The position numbers and the translations under genes were made by a program. The notes below the pieces were generated by a model that did no database searches, had not been told where the DNA came from, and saw nothing but the letters and a program-made list of their open reading frames with translations. Shown piece after piece: positions 1 to 6,957 of a stretch of DNA of 35,572 nucleotides. This DNA is from DIGJ01 sp036658435 (GTDB taxonomy: Bacteria; Bacillota; Clostridia; Lachnospirales; Lachnospiraceae): NCBI GenBank assembly GCA_036658435.1, contig JAVXEO010000014.1, forward strand, positions 1-35,572, given 5' to 3'. Position 1 is the first letter of the stretch; each line of letters opens with the position of its first letter.

Positions 1-161
1 GAATACAATCCCAGTTTTGCACATTTCACTGCTTAATTAGCAGCATTGGTATTTTCATTGTTTCACTTTTAAATTTCAGTTCCAACACTAATTAATTCTA
101 CAACCATATAGTTTAACTCCCTTCTTCACACTTTCGGTATCTTTATCTGAAAATATAATTT

Positions 162-698
162 TTATTTTACAGATAATACCTGTCGATTTTTCCATACATA
201 ATCCACCAGAGAAATCACCGTTAACCCAAGAGACAGGTATATGAAAATCTGTTCTACCATTGCATAAATTGGATTTTCAATGTGTACAATCAGTAGAATA
301 GCCATTATCATCTGACAAACTGTTTTTATTTTTCCCCAGTAGTTAGCAGCAATGACAATGCCACTATCGGAAGCTACCAGACGAAATCCACTAATAATAA
401 ATTCACGGCTGATGATGATGATAATAATCCAAGAGGGCACTAACCCCATTTCCACAAAGCAAATCAATGCGGAGGAAACTAAAAGCTTATCGGCTAATGG
501 ATCCATAAATTTACCGAAATTCGTAATCAAGTTATGTTTTCTTGCAATTTTTCCATCCAGCCAATCCGTTAAAGACGCCACTATGAAAATAGCCACCGCT
601 ATATATTTTCCATAAGGAAGGGTTGTACTCAATAATGAAAATGCAAAAAATGGAATCATGCACACCCGGGCAATTGTTAATTTATTTGGTAGGTTCAT
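162..698 (-). CDS. pgsA: CDP-diacylglycerol--glycerol-3-phosphate 3-phosphatidyltransferase
   Basis: This enzyme makes phosphatidylglycerol phosphate from CDP-diacylglycerol and glycerol-3-phosphate in the membrane, the committed step toward phosphatidylglycerol and cardiolipin. The 178-residue length is normal for the family. The CDP-alcohol phosphotransferase signature is complete: D45, D48-G49, A52-R53, G62, D66 and D70 (DWLDGKIAR then GKFMDPLAD). These Asp residues bind the metals that activate the CDP substrate. Several hydrophobic segments (about 10-25, 32-44, 80-100, 120-140, 150-168) fit a multi-pass membrane enzyme. It starts 2 bases after the rimO stop, so the two genes are almost certainly co-transcribed and probably translationally coupled. 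The family is certain. PgsA rather than another CDP-alcohol transferase is supported by length, N-terminus (MNLPNKLTIARV) and the rimO neighbour. Confidence 0.95.
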   Translation of the reverse strand: MNLPNKLTIARVCMIPFFAFSLLSTTLPYGKYIAVAIFIVASLTDWLDGKIARKHNLITNFGKFMDPLADKLLVSSALICFVEMGLVPSWIIIIIISREFIISGFRLVASDSGIVIAANYWGKIKTVCQMIMAILLIVHIENPIYAMVEQIFIYLSLGLTVISLVDYVWKNRQVLSVK

Positions 699-700
699 AC

Positions 701-2041
701 TTATATTTCCTCCTGTTCTTCTATCATTTCTCCCATTAAGTCATAGTCCCTTGCTTCTGTAATAAAAACATTTACCATATCGCCGGACAACAGTTCTTTC
801 TTGGTATTTACAAAAATCAAGCCATCAACATTCGGTGCATCTTTGTAGGTTCTACCAATGTAGATTCCATCTTCTGGAAGCTTTCCTTCAATCATAACTC
901 TTACTTTTTGGGATAACATTCTTTCCGCTTTTTCAAAAGCAATTTCTTGTTGTAATTCCATGAGCTGCTGCTGTCTTTCTATTTTAATTTCTTCCGGTAT
1001 TTGATTTTCCATAATAGCAGCAGGGGTTCCCTCTTCTGGTGAATACGTAAATACGCCCAGACGATCAAACTCCATTTGGTTCACAAATTCCAGTAATTCT
1101 TCCTGGTCTGTTTCTGTCTCTCCTGGAAATCCGGTTATCAAAGTTGTTCGAAGTGCAATATTGGGAATTTCTTTTCGAAGTTTTTCCACTATATTGATTA
1201 AATCCTGTCTTGAGGTTCTTCTTCCCATTCTTTTTAACATAGAATCTGAACTATGTTGAATTGGAATATCCAGATAATTGCAGATTTTATCTTCTTCCTT
1301 TATTGTTTGAATCAATTCATCGGTAATTTCTTCCGGATAGCAGTACAAAATGCGAATCCATTCTAATTTCGGTATTTTACATAATTCTTTTAATAATGCA
1401 GAAAGCATCTTTTTTCCATAAATATCCACACCATATAAGGTGGTTTCCTGAGCTACCAGCATAAGCTCTTTTATTCCACTCTCCGCCAGTATCGTCGCTT
1501 CCTCAATGAGCGATTCCATTGGCACACTTCGATAATTTCCACGAATACTTGGAATAATACAATACGTACAATGCTTGTCACAGCCTTCAGCAATCTTTAG
1601 GTAAGAAAAATAACCTCCTGTGGTATTGATGCGTTTTCCGTTTCCTTTTGGTAAATAAGAAAGATCTTGAAAGCTTTCCGTTTTTTTCCCTTCCAGCGCT
1701 TTCTCTATCACTTCCCCAATTCGTTCATATCCTGTGGTTCCCACCACCGCATCCACTTCCGGAATCTCTTCCTCTATTTCTTCCCGATAGCGTTGGGCTA
1801 AGCAGCCGGTAACAATAAGTGCCTTTAGATTTGCTGTTTTTTTCAACTCTGCCATTTCAAGAATGGTTTCAATGCTTTCCTCTTTTGCATCGTTTATAAA
1901 ACAGCAGGTATTCACAACAACAATATCTGCCTCTTTTTCATTGTTTGTAATTTCATAATTTTTTTCACGAATAAGACCTAACATAACCTCACTATCTACC
2001 AGGTTTTTATCGCACCCAAGCGAAATAAATAAAATTCTCAA
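701..2041 (-). CDS. rimO: Ribosomal protein S12 methylthiotransferase RimO
   Basis: A radical-SAM methylthiotransferase that adds a methylthio group to an aspartate of ribosomal protein S12. In 446 residues it shows the three expected parts. The N-terminal domain has its own Fe-S cysteines C10, C46 and C80. The radical-SAM core has C154xxxC158xxC161 (CDKHCTYC). A C-terminal TRAM-like domain follows (about 375-440). The sequence GYFSYLKIAEGCDKHCTYC and the short length fit RimO better than the related MiaB. The start codon is TTG at 2041; an AAAGGA ribosome site sits about 10 bases upstream and no better ATG is near. pgsA follows after a 2-base gap. In related genomes ftsK, rimO and pgsA often form one cluster; here ftsK is 16 kb away, which suggests insertion or rearrangement. 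Confidence 0.95.
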   Translation of the reverse strand: MRILFISLGCDKNLVDSEVMLGLIREKNYEITNNEKEADIVVVNTCCFINDAKEESIETILEMAELKKTANLKALIVTGCLAQRYREEIEEEIPEVDAVVGTTGYERIGEVIEKALEGKKTESFQDLSYLPKGNGKRINTTGGYFSYLKIAEGCDKHCTYCIIPSIRGNYRSVPMESLIEEATILAESGIKELMLVAQETTLYGVDIYGKKMLSALLKELCKIPKLEWIRILYCYPEEITDELIQTIKEEDKICNYLDIPIQHSSDSMLKRMGRRTSRQDLINIVEKLRKEIPNIALRTTLITGFPGETETDQEELLEFVNQMEFDRLGVFTYSPEEGTPAAIMENQIPEEIKIERQQQLMELQQEIAFEKAERMLSQKVRVMIEGKLPEDGIYIGRTYKDAPNVDGLIFVNTKKELLSGDMVNVFITEARDYDLMGEMIEEQEEI

Positions 2042-2143
2042 AATATTTTTTCCTTTCTTAACACGTTACGTTTCATTATTGTAACATTATTTGATAAAAA
2101 AGGAAATACTAAAAAATAGATACTCTTTTTCTTTCAAATATGG

Positions 2144-2149
2144 TATGAT
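2144..2149 (+). promoter_or_regulatory. Candidate extended -10 promoter for the 543-residue membrane protein
   Basis: TATGAT preceded by TGG (TGGTATGAT) is an extended -10 element 54 bases upstream of the plus-strand start. No good -35 hexamer lies at 17 bases. The call rests on the extended -10 and on the position in a divergent spacer with rimO. Confidence 0.4.
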
Positions 2150-2175
2150 ATTTTGTGACTAAAGGAGTGAATTTA

Positions 2176-2184
2176 ATGCTCTAA
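2176..2184 (+). other. Leader mini-ORF (ATG CTC TAA) with a strong ribosome site
   Basis: The ribosome site AAAGGAG at 2161-2167 is followed 8 bases later by ATG CTC TAA. This two-codon reading frame ends 19 bases before the ATG of the next gene, which has its own GGAGG at 2190-2194. It may be a start-stop element that loads or stalls ribosomes in the leader. It may equally be chance in an A/T-rich leader; only the sequence arrangement is seen. Confidence 0.3.
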
Positions 2185-2203
2185 ATTATGGAGGTAATGC
2201 AAC

Positions 2204-3835
2204 ATGAAAAAAATAAAAATAATTTTAATTTCCATTGTTTTATTATTATTAGTTGGTGGAGTCAGTTATTATATGTATCTGCCGGCTATTAATATCCATT
2301 CTTCTGATTTTTGGATGTTCTTGATTGCTGTTTTTATTATTGCATCGGTTATTTCAGTATTCTTTTGGAATCGTCTGAAAATCAAACAGGAAAATGGCAG
2401 TTTCAATATGGATTTTCAAAGACCATTGAAACAAAATAAGCTTTTCAAATTTTTTATTGTCATAACACTTGCCCTTATTCTTATTTTCATTTTGGGCAGT
2501 CTGTTGTCCTCTCCTATTATTAATTCACGTAAGTACCGGGAATTAATTCAAATAGAGGAACGGGACTTTACCGAGGACGTAGAACAAATTTCCTTTAATG
2601 ACATTCCCATTTTAGATAAGGAATCTGCAACTCTTATTGGTTCTCGAAAGATGGGAAGTATGGTGGAATTTGTTTCACAGTTTGAGGTTGCAGATAATTA
2701 CACCCAGATTAATCAAAACGGTACTCCTGTACGTGTTACCCCTTTACAGTATGCAAACTTGTTTAAGTGGTTTACCAACCGAGGCAATGGTCTTCCTGCT
2801 TATATTAAGATTGATATGACCTCCCAGACTGCAGAATGTGTGAAATTGAAAGAAGGAATTAAATATTCCGAATCCGAACATTTCGGAAGATATATTCACC
2901 GTTACCTTCGTTTTAACTATCCAACCTACATTTTTGATACCATTAATTTTGAAATCAACGATGAGGGCGTTCCATACTGGGTATGTCCTGTAAAAGACTT
3001 TACCATTGGATTATTTGGAGGACAAACCGTTAAGAATGTAGTTCTTGTAAATGCTATTACTGGAGAGCTCCTTAACTATGCTGTAAAAGATGTGCCAAAC
3101 TGGATTGACCGTGCTTATTCTCCGGAACTTTTAGTTTCTTATTATAATTATTATGGAACTCTAAAACATGGTTTCATCAATTCTATCTTAGGGCAAAGAG
3201 ATTGTCTGCAAACAACAGAAGGCTATAATTACATTGCTCTAAATGATGATGTTTGGGTATATACGGGTATTACAAGCGTAACAAGTGATGAGTCCATCGT
3301 CGGGTTTGTGTTAATGAACCAGCGAACTGCAGAAACAAACTTTTATTCCATTGCCGGTGCAAAAGAGTATTCTGCAATGGCATCGGCAGAAGGTAAGGTA
3401 CAAAATCTTGCTTATAAGGCAACCTTCCCGCTTCTTCTAAATATAGGGGAAAGACCTACCTATTTTATCGCTCTAAAAGATGCCGCCGGTCTTGTTAAAA
3501 AATATGCCATGGTAAATATTGAGCAATATACCATTGTTGCCATTGGTGATACCATTACCCAGTGTGAAAAAGACTATATGGTACAGCTTAAGGAAAATAA
3601 TATCAGCATTGGGGATGCCTCCAATGATGCAAAAACCTCCGGTATTATAGACAAGATTTCCGAGTGTGTAATCGATGGAAATTCTCATTATTATTTTCTA
3701 TTAAAAGGACAAGATACCATTTATGATGTTGTAGTTGCTGATCATATTTCCATTGTACGTTATAAAGAGGGAAGTTCCATTCGCTTTTCTTATATTGAAG
3801 GAACCGATTCTTCCATTGTAACTGAAATTCAATAA
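2204..3835 (+). CDS. Unrecognised three-TM protein with a large extracytoplasmic domain
   Basis: I do not recognise this 543-residue protein and assign no function. It has three hydrophobic segments (about 5-25, 36-55 and 81-102), then about 440 residues without further membrane spans. The basic N-terminus and an odd number of spans predict that the large C-terminal domain lies outside the cell. That domain has PepSY-like features, such as VVLVNAITGELLNYAV (near 285-300) followed by an aromatic-rich stretch, but the resemblance is weak. Five scattered Cys residues are present and no lipobox. The ATG at 2204 has GGAGG 9 bases upstream. The gene is monocistronic: it diverges from rimO and ends in a strong hairpin terminator. 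Base use resembles the neighbours, with no sign of transfer. It is real by length, ribosome site and codon use. Confidence 0.9.
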   Translation: MKKIKIILISIVLLLLVGGVSYYMYLPAINIHSSDFWMFLIAVFIIASVISVFFWNRLKIKQENGSFNMDFQRPLKQNKLFKFFIVITLALILIFILGSLLSSPIINSRKYRELIQIEERDFTEDVEQISFNDIPILDKESATLIGSRKMGSMVEFVSQFEVADNYTQINQNGTPVRVTPLQYANLFKWFTNRGNGLPAYIKIDMTSQTAECVKLKEGIKYSESEHFGRYIHRYLRFNYPTYIFDTINFEINDEGVPYWVCPVKDFTIGLFGGQTVKNVVLVNAITGELLNYAVKDVPNWIDRAYSPELLVSYYNYYGTLKHGFINSILGQRDCLQTTEGYNYIALNDDVWVYTGITSVTSDESIVGFVLMNQRTAETNFYSIAGAKEYSAMASAEGKVQNLAYKATFPLLLNIGERPTYFIALKDAAGLVKKYAMVNIEQYTIVAIGDTITQCEKDYMVQLKENNISIGDASNDAKTSGIIDKISECVIDGNSHYYFLLKGQDTIYDVVVADHISIVRYKEGSSIRFSYIEGTDSSIVTEIQ

Positions 3836-3840
3836 AGTCA

Positions 3841-3904
3841 AAGGGTGTCCCCTGTTCCTGAGAATATAACGAATTCTCTTGGAATAGGGGACACCCTTTT
3901 TTTA
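3841..3904 (+). terminator. Long hairpin terminator between convergent genes
   Basis: The arms AAGGGTGTCCCC (3841-3852) and GGGGACACCCTT (3887-3898) pair perfectly. The stem continues inward through TGTTCC/GGAATA (one G-U) and an AGAAT/ATTCT pair, giving a stem of about 23 bp with a small loop. A run of T follows at 3896-3903. It directly follows the stop of the 543-residue gene. It could also block transcription coming from folD, but the T-tract favours the plus strand. Confidence 0.9.
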
Positions 3905-3935
3905 CATTGTACAATTTCTACGATGGAACTTAAGT

Positions 3936-4772
3936 TTATAAAGCTGCATCTACGCAGTTTTTCATAAGCATTGCGATGGTCATTGGTCCAACTCCACCTG
4001 GTACCGGCGTGATATAGGAGGCAATTGGTTCTACACTTTCGTAATCAACATCACCACAGAGCTTATTGTTTTCTCCTCTATGCATTCCAACATCAATGAC
4101 AACCGCACCTTCCTTGACATATTCTTTTGTAATAAAGCGGGGCTTTCCCATAGCAACAATTAAAATGTCTCCACGTTTTGTAAATTCTTTCAAATCTTTT
4201 GTTTTAGAGTGGCAAATAGTAACGGTGCCATTTTCACGTAATAAAAGCAGAGCCATTGGTTTACCAACAATGTTGCTTCTTCCTACTATTACGCATTCTT
4301 TTCCCTCTATTTCTATATGGGACCGTTTTAACAGTTCAACGATTCCTGCGGGTGTACAGGAAACAAAACCCTTTTGTCCAATGCTCAAAGCTCCAACACT
4401 CTGTGGATGAAAGCCATCTACATCTTTTTCAGGTGCAATTGCCTTTATTACAAAATCTTCATCAATATGTTTTGGTAATGGCAATTGTACCAAAATACCC
4501 TTTACCTTTTCTTCTTGGTTTAGGGTTTTCACTACTTCCAAAAGCTCTTCCTGTGTTGTATTTTCCGGTAGTTCATAAGCGAATGACTCAATTCCAATGT
4601 AGGCACATGCCTTTTTTTTATTTTTTACATAAACATCGGAAGCCGGATCATTTCCTACCTGAATAACAGCAAGGCCTATTGTTTTCCCCTCTTTTTTTAA
4701 AGAAGCGGTCTTTTCACGTAATTCCTCTTTTATTTCTGTGGCAATCCTTTTACCATCTATAATTTGTGCCAT
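3936..4772 (-). CDS. folD: Methylenetetrahydrofolate dehydrogenase / methenyltetrahydrofolate cyclohydrolase
   Basis: A cytosolic bifunctional enzyme that interconverts 5,10-methylene-, 5,10-methenyl- and 10-formyl-THF with NAD(P). It has 278 residues, the usual size. Catalytic-domain residues are visible: Y48 and K52 in YVKNKKKAC (matching Y50/K54 of E. coli), Q96 in VQLPLP, and D119 in KDVDGFHP. The Rossmann part carries GRSNIVGKP (164-172), and PGGVGPMT (258-265) is the family signature near the C-terminus. The ATG at 4772 has GGGAGG 9 bases upstream. It lies 101 bases downstream of the amidase gene with a possible own promoter (extended -10 TGATAAAAT, hexamer at 4837-4842). It works in the same C1 pathway as fhs at 13978-15648. 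Confidence 0.97.
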   Translation of the reverse strand: MAQIIDGKRIATEIKEELREKTASLKKEGKTIGLAVIQVGNDPASDVYVKNKKKACAYIGIESFAYELPENTTQEELLEVVKTLNQEEKVKGILVQLPLPKHIDEDFVIKAIAPEKDVDGFHPQSVGALSIGQKGFVSCTPAGIVELLKRSHIEIEGKECVIVGRSNIVGKPMALLLLRENGTVTICHSKTKDLKEFTKRGDILIVAMGKPRFITKEYVKEGAVVIDVGMHRGENNKLCGDVDYESVEPIASYITPVPGGVGPMTIAMLMKNCVDAAL

Positions 4773-4836
4773 ATACTATATCCTCCCAGAGTTTTCTTTT
4801 TTTCATTCGTACCTGCTTTGCAGGGACTACGTTTCT

Positions 4837-4842
4837 ATTTTA
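4837..4842 (-). promoter_or_regulatory. Candidate extended -10 for folD
   Basis: On the minus strand TGATAAAAT gives an extended -10, TAAAAT, about 65 bases before the folD ATG. No convincing -35 is present. A short perfect hairpin, CCTGC-TTT-GCAGG, lies downstream in the leader at 4812-4824. It has no following T-run, so it is not called a terminator. Confidence 0.35.
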
Positions 4843-4873
4843 TCACAAAACCTCTTGGATTCCAAAATATTTT

Positions 4874-5410
4874 TTAACCTTCCATAATGGTTTTAATAAC
4901 GCCTCGTGCAATGGCATTTGCTGTTTCATAAAATCTTGTATCAAAAAGTTCATTATCCTTTTCCGAATTAATAAAACCAGCCTCCACTAAAACAGCAGGC
5001 ATTTGTGACTGATTTAATACAATAAGATTGGGACGTACTTCTTCTCCAAGAACGGTGTAACCTACTTCCCCCAGTTCTTCATTTATATTTTTTGCCAATT
5101 GTTCTTTTTCGTCTCCCTTATTATAAATCAAGGTCTGAACTCCATTATATTGATTGGGCGTCTCCGAAGAATTTCTGTGTATGGACACAAATAAATCTGC
5201 CTCCGCCTCATTTGCAATTTCAGCTTTTCTAAGTGGTCTTTGATAAATATCGGTAGTTCTTGTATAATTTACATCCACACCATTATCGGACAAAATTTGT
5301 CCTACTTGCAAGGCAAGGCGAAGTGCTTCCTCTTTTTCTTTTCGCTCTGCATATGCAGCGCCGTTATCAAAACCTCCGTGTCCTGCATCTATGGTCACCT
5401 TATATGCCAT
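4874..5410 (-). CDS. N-acetylmuramoyl-L-alanine amidase (Amidase_3, CwlD-like)
   Basis: A zinc amidase that cleaves the MurNAc-L-Ala bond of peptidoglycan. Almost the whole protein is the Amidase_3 domain. From the ATG at 5410 (178 residues, MAYKVTIDAGHGG) the zinc ligands are H11 in DAGHGG, E25 in AERKEKEEAL and H78 in SIHRNSS; the catalytic Glu is E143 in VLVEAGF. I prefer 5410 over the in-frame ATG at 5431 because GAGGAAG and GGTGAT lie upstream of it and because homologs begin near MxYKVxIDAGHGG. There is no signal peptide and no cell-wall-binding domain from either start. It may therefore leave the cell by an unusual route, act in spores or during lysis, or depend on a partner. It is divergent from the AI-2E family gene and upstream of folD. 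Confidence 0.9.
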   Translation of the reverse strand: MAYKVTIDAGHGGFDNGAAYAERKEKEEALRLALQVGQILSDNGVDVNYTRTTDIYQRPLRKAEIANEAEADLFVSIHRNSSETPNQYNGVQTLIYNKGDEKEQLAKNINEELGEVGYTVLGEEVRPNLIVLNQSQMPAVLVEAGFINSEKDNELFDTRFYETANAIARGVIKTIMEG

Positions 5411-5490
5411 ACTATCACCAAACTTCCTCATTTTATTATTAGCATATGAATGAAAAAACGAAAAGTGCTTTTTTTCACAATCAAATCTGT

Positions 5491-5496
5491 TATAAT
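5491..5496 (+). promoter_or_regulatory. Extended -10 promoter of the AI-2E family gene
   Basis: TGTTATAATAG holds a perfect TATAAT with a TG two bases upstream of it, 37 bases before the chosen start at 5534. A -35 hexamer is not clear. The promoter lies inside the in-frame extension that begins at 5450, which argues that the extension is not translated. Confidence 0.6.
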
Positions 5497-5533
5497 AGTG
5501 ATAAATATATTTTCCACCGGAAAGGATTTGCTT

Positions 5534-6892
5534 ATGAAAATGGAAGAAACAAACTTCAAAGAAGATTCCCCTACCCGCATTGGTTTAAAGAAATATTTAT
5601 TTCAGGGAATTGTAAGTTTTTTAGTAATTGCTGCATCCCTCCTCTTTTTCTTTTTACTGTTTCGCATGGATACCCTTCAAGGTATTTTTCGAAAAATAGC
5701 CTCCATCCTGCAGCCCGTTACTTTAGGATTAGTAATTGCTTATCTTCTAAATCCTATTGTTGTATTTTTTGAAAAAAATCTTACAAAGCTGCTTTCTTCT
5801 TATATAAATAAACGAGAAAAAATCAGGAGTTTCTTACGCTATGTCAGTATTTTTATTGCATTAATCATTGCCTCCATTGCCGTTTATATTTTAGGAAGTT
5901 TAATCATTCCGGAAGTGTATGTTAGTATTGTTGGCATCATTAAAGAGCTTCCGGACAATGTAAATGAATTTACAAAATGGGTGCAGAACCTTACCATTTC
6001 CAATGATCTTGCTGCTGATTATTTGGATAAAATTATTATAAAGGGAACGGCTTATGTAGAGGAATGGGCACAAGGAGATTTATTAAAACAGCTCAATACT
6101 TGGGCCGGATATTTTGCAACAGGGGTTTTAAGCGTCATTAATGTGTTTAAGAATTTACTTATTGGTCTTATTATCTCCGTTTATGTATTAGCCAGTAAAG
6201 AAAAATTCAGTGCACAGGGAAAAATGATAATCTATGCTTTAAGCAAACACTCTGCAGCAAATGTTATCATTGATACCGTACGTCAAAGCAATCAAATTTT
6301 CAGTGGTTTTATTGTTGGGAAATTAATTGATTCTACCATTATTGGATTTTTATGTTTTTTTGGACTCTCCTGTTTAAATATGCCATATACCCTATTGGTT
6401 AGTGTCATTGTTGGTGTAACAAATGTAATTCCTTTTTTTGGTCCTTATATTGGAGCCATTCCCAGTACCCTGCTTATTTTAGTTGTTAGTCCCATTCACG
6501 CCTTGTATTTCATTATTTTTATTGTTGTATTGCAGCAGATTGATGGCAATATTATCGGGCCTAAAATACTTGGTGAATCCACCGGACTTTCTGCTTTTTG
6601 GGTTGTTTTCTCTATCTTACTTGGAGGTGGACTGTTTGGACTTGTAGGGATGTTGGTTGGAGTTCCTACCTTTGCTGTTATTTATTTTATTGTAGGAAGA
6701 ATTATTTCTCATTTATTGGAGAAAAAGAATCTAAAGAGTACTTCAGAGGAATATGAAAAAATAGAAAGTATTCAGATTTGTGATGGTGAAATTATTAATG
6801 TTTCTTTGTTTTCCCAGGATACTTCCCCATTGAAAAAAAATCATAAGAAGGAAGAACCTTTCCCTAAAGAGGAAAAAAAGAAGCTCCCTTAA
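5534..6892 (+). CDS. AI-2E family (PerM/YtvI-type) membrane transporter
   Basis: A multi-pass membrane protein of the AI-2E transporter family. Members export small solutes; for many, including this one, the substrate is unknown. The 452 residues show two hydrophobic hairpins at the N-terminus, a soluble helical loop (about 120-185) and a C-terminal membrane block. That block has the family hallmark FFGPYIGAIPSTLL, then the GPKILGESTGLSAFW and GGGLFGLVGMLVGVP segments. A Lys/Glu-rich cytoplasmic tail of about 60 residues ends in PFPKEEKKKLP. I start it at ATG 5534 because AAAGGA lies 7 bases upstream; the longer frame from 5450 would run through the promoter. It faces the hybrid kinase gene across a shared terminator. 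Family is sure, substrate unknown. Confidence 0.9.
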   Translation: MKMEETNFKEDSPTRIGLKKYLFQGIVSFLVIAASLLFFFLLFRMDTLQGIFRKIASILQPVTLGLVIAYLLNPIVVFFEKNLTKLLSSYINKREKIRSFLRYVSIFIALIIASIAVYILGSLIIPEVYVSIVGIIKELPDNVNEFTKWVQNLTISNDLAADYLDKIIIKGTAYVEEWAQGDLLKQLNTWAGYFATGVLSVINVFKNLLIGLIISVYVLASKEKFSAQGKMIIYALSKHSAANVIIDTVRQSNQIFSGFIVGKLIDSTIIGFLCFFGLSCLNMPYTLLVSVIVGVTNVIPFFGPYIGAIPSTLLILVVSPIHALYFIIFIVVLQQIDGNIIGPKILGESTGLSAFWVVFSILLGGGLFGLVGMLVGVPTFAVIYFIVGRIISHLLEKKNLKSTSEEYEKIESIQICDGEIINVSLFSQDTSPLKKNHKKEEPFPKEEKKKLP

Positions 6893-6899
6893 CTTAATA

Positions 6900-6934
6900 A
6901 AAACGACCAGAGGATCACTTCCAATGGTCGTTTT
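6900..6934. terminator. Bidirectional terminator between the AI-2E and kinase genes
   Basis: AAAACGACCA (6900-6909) pairs perfectly with TGGTCGTTTT (6925-6934) over a 15-base loop. A/T tracts on both sides (AATAA before, ATTATT after) let it serve both converging genes. Confidence 0.8.
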
Positions 6935-6957
6935 ATTATTAATGAAATAACTTTTCT

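Noticed and set aside
29..43. Hairpin CTGCT/AGCAG near the left edge as a pgsA terminator
   Set aside because: Only 5 bp, 120 bases past the stop, and no T-run on the minus strand. The first 161 bases show nothing else I can support.
4812..4824. CCTGC/GCAGG hairpin as terminator of the amidase gene
   Set aside because: Too short and without a T-run; more likely in the folD leader.
4773..4873. Tetrahydrofolate riboswitch before folD (and before fhs at 15649-15821)
   Set aside because: Neither spacer shows the long conserved core of that riboswitch; both are mostly A/T tracts.
5450..5533. Longer N-terminus of the AI-2E family protein
   Set aside because: The stretch contains the extended -10 promoter, and the ATG at 5534 has a well-placed AAAGGA.
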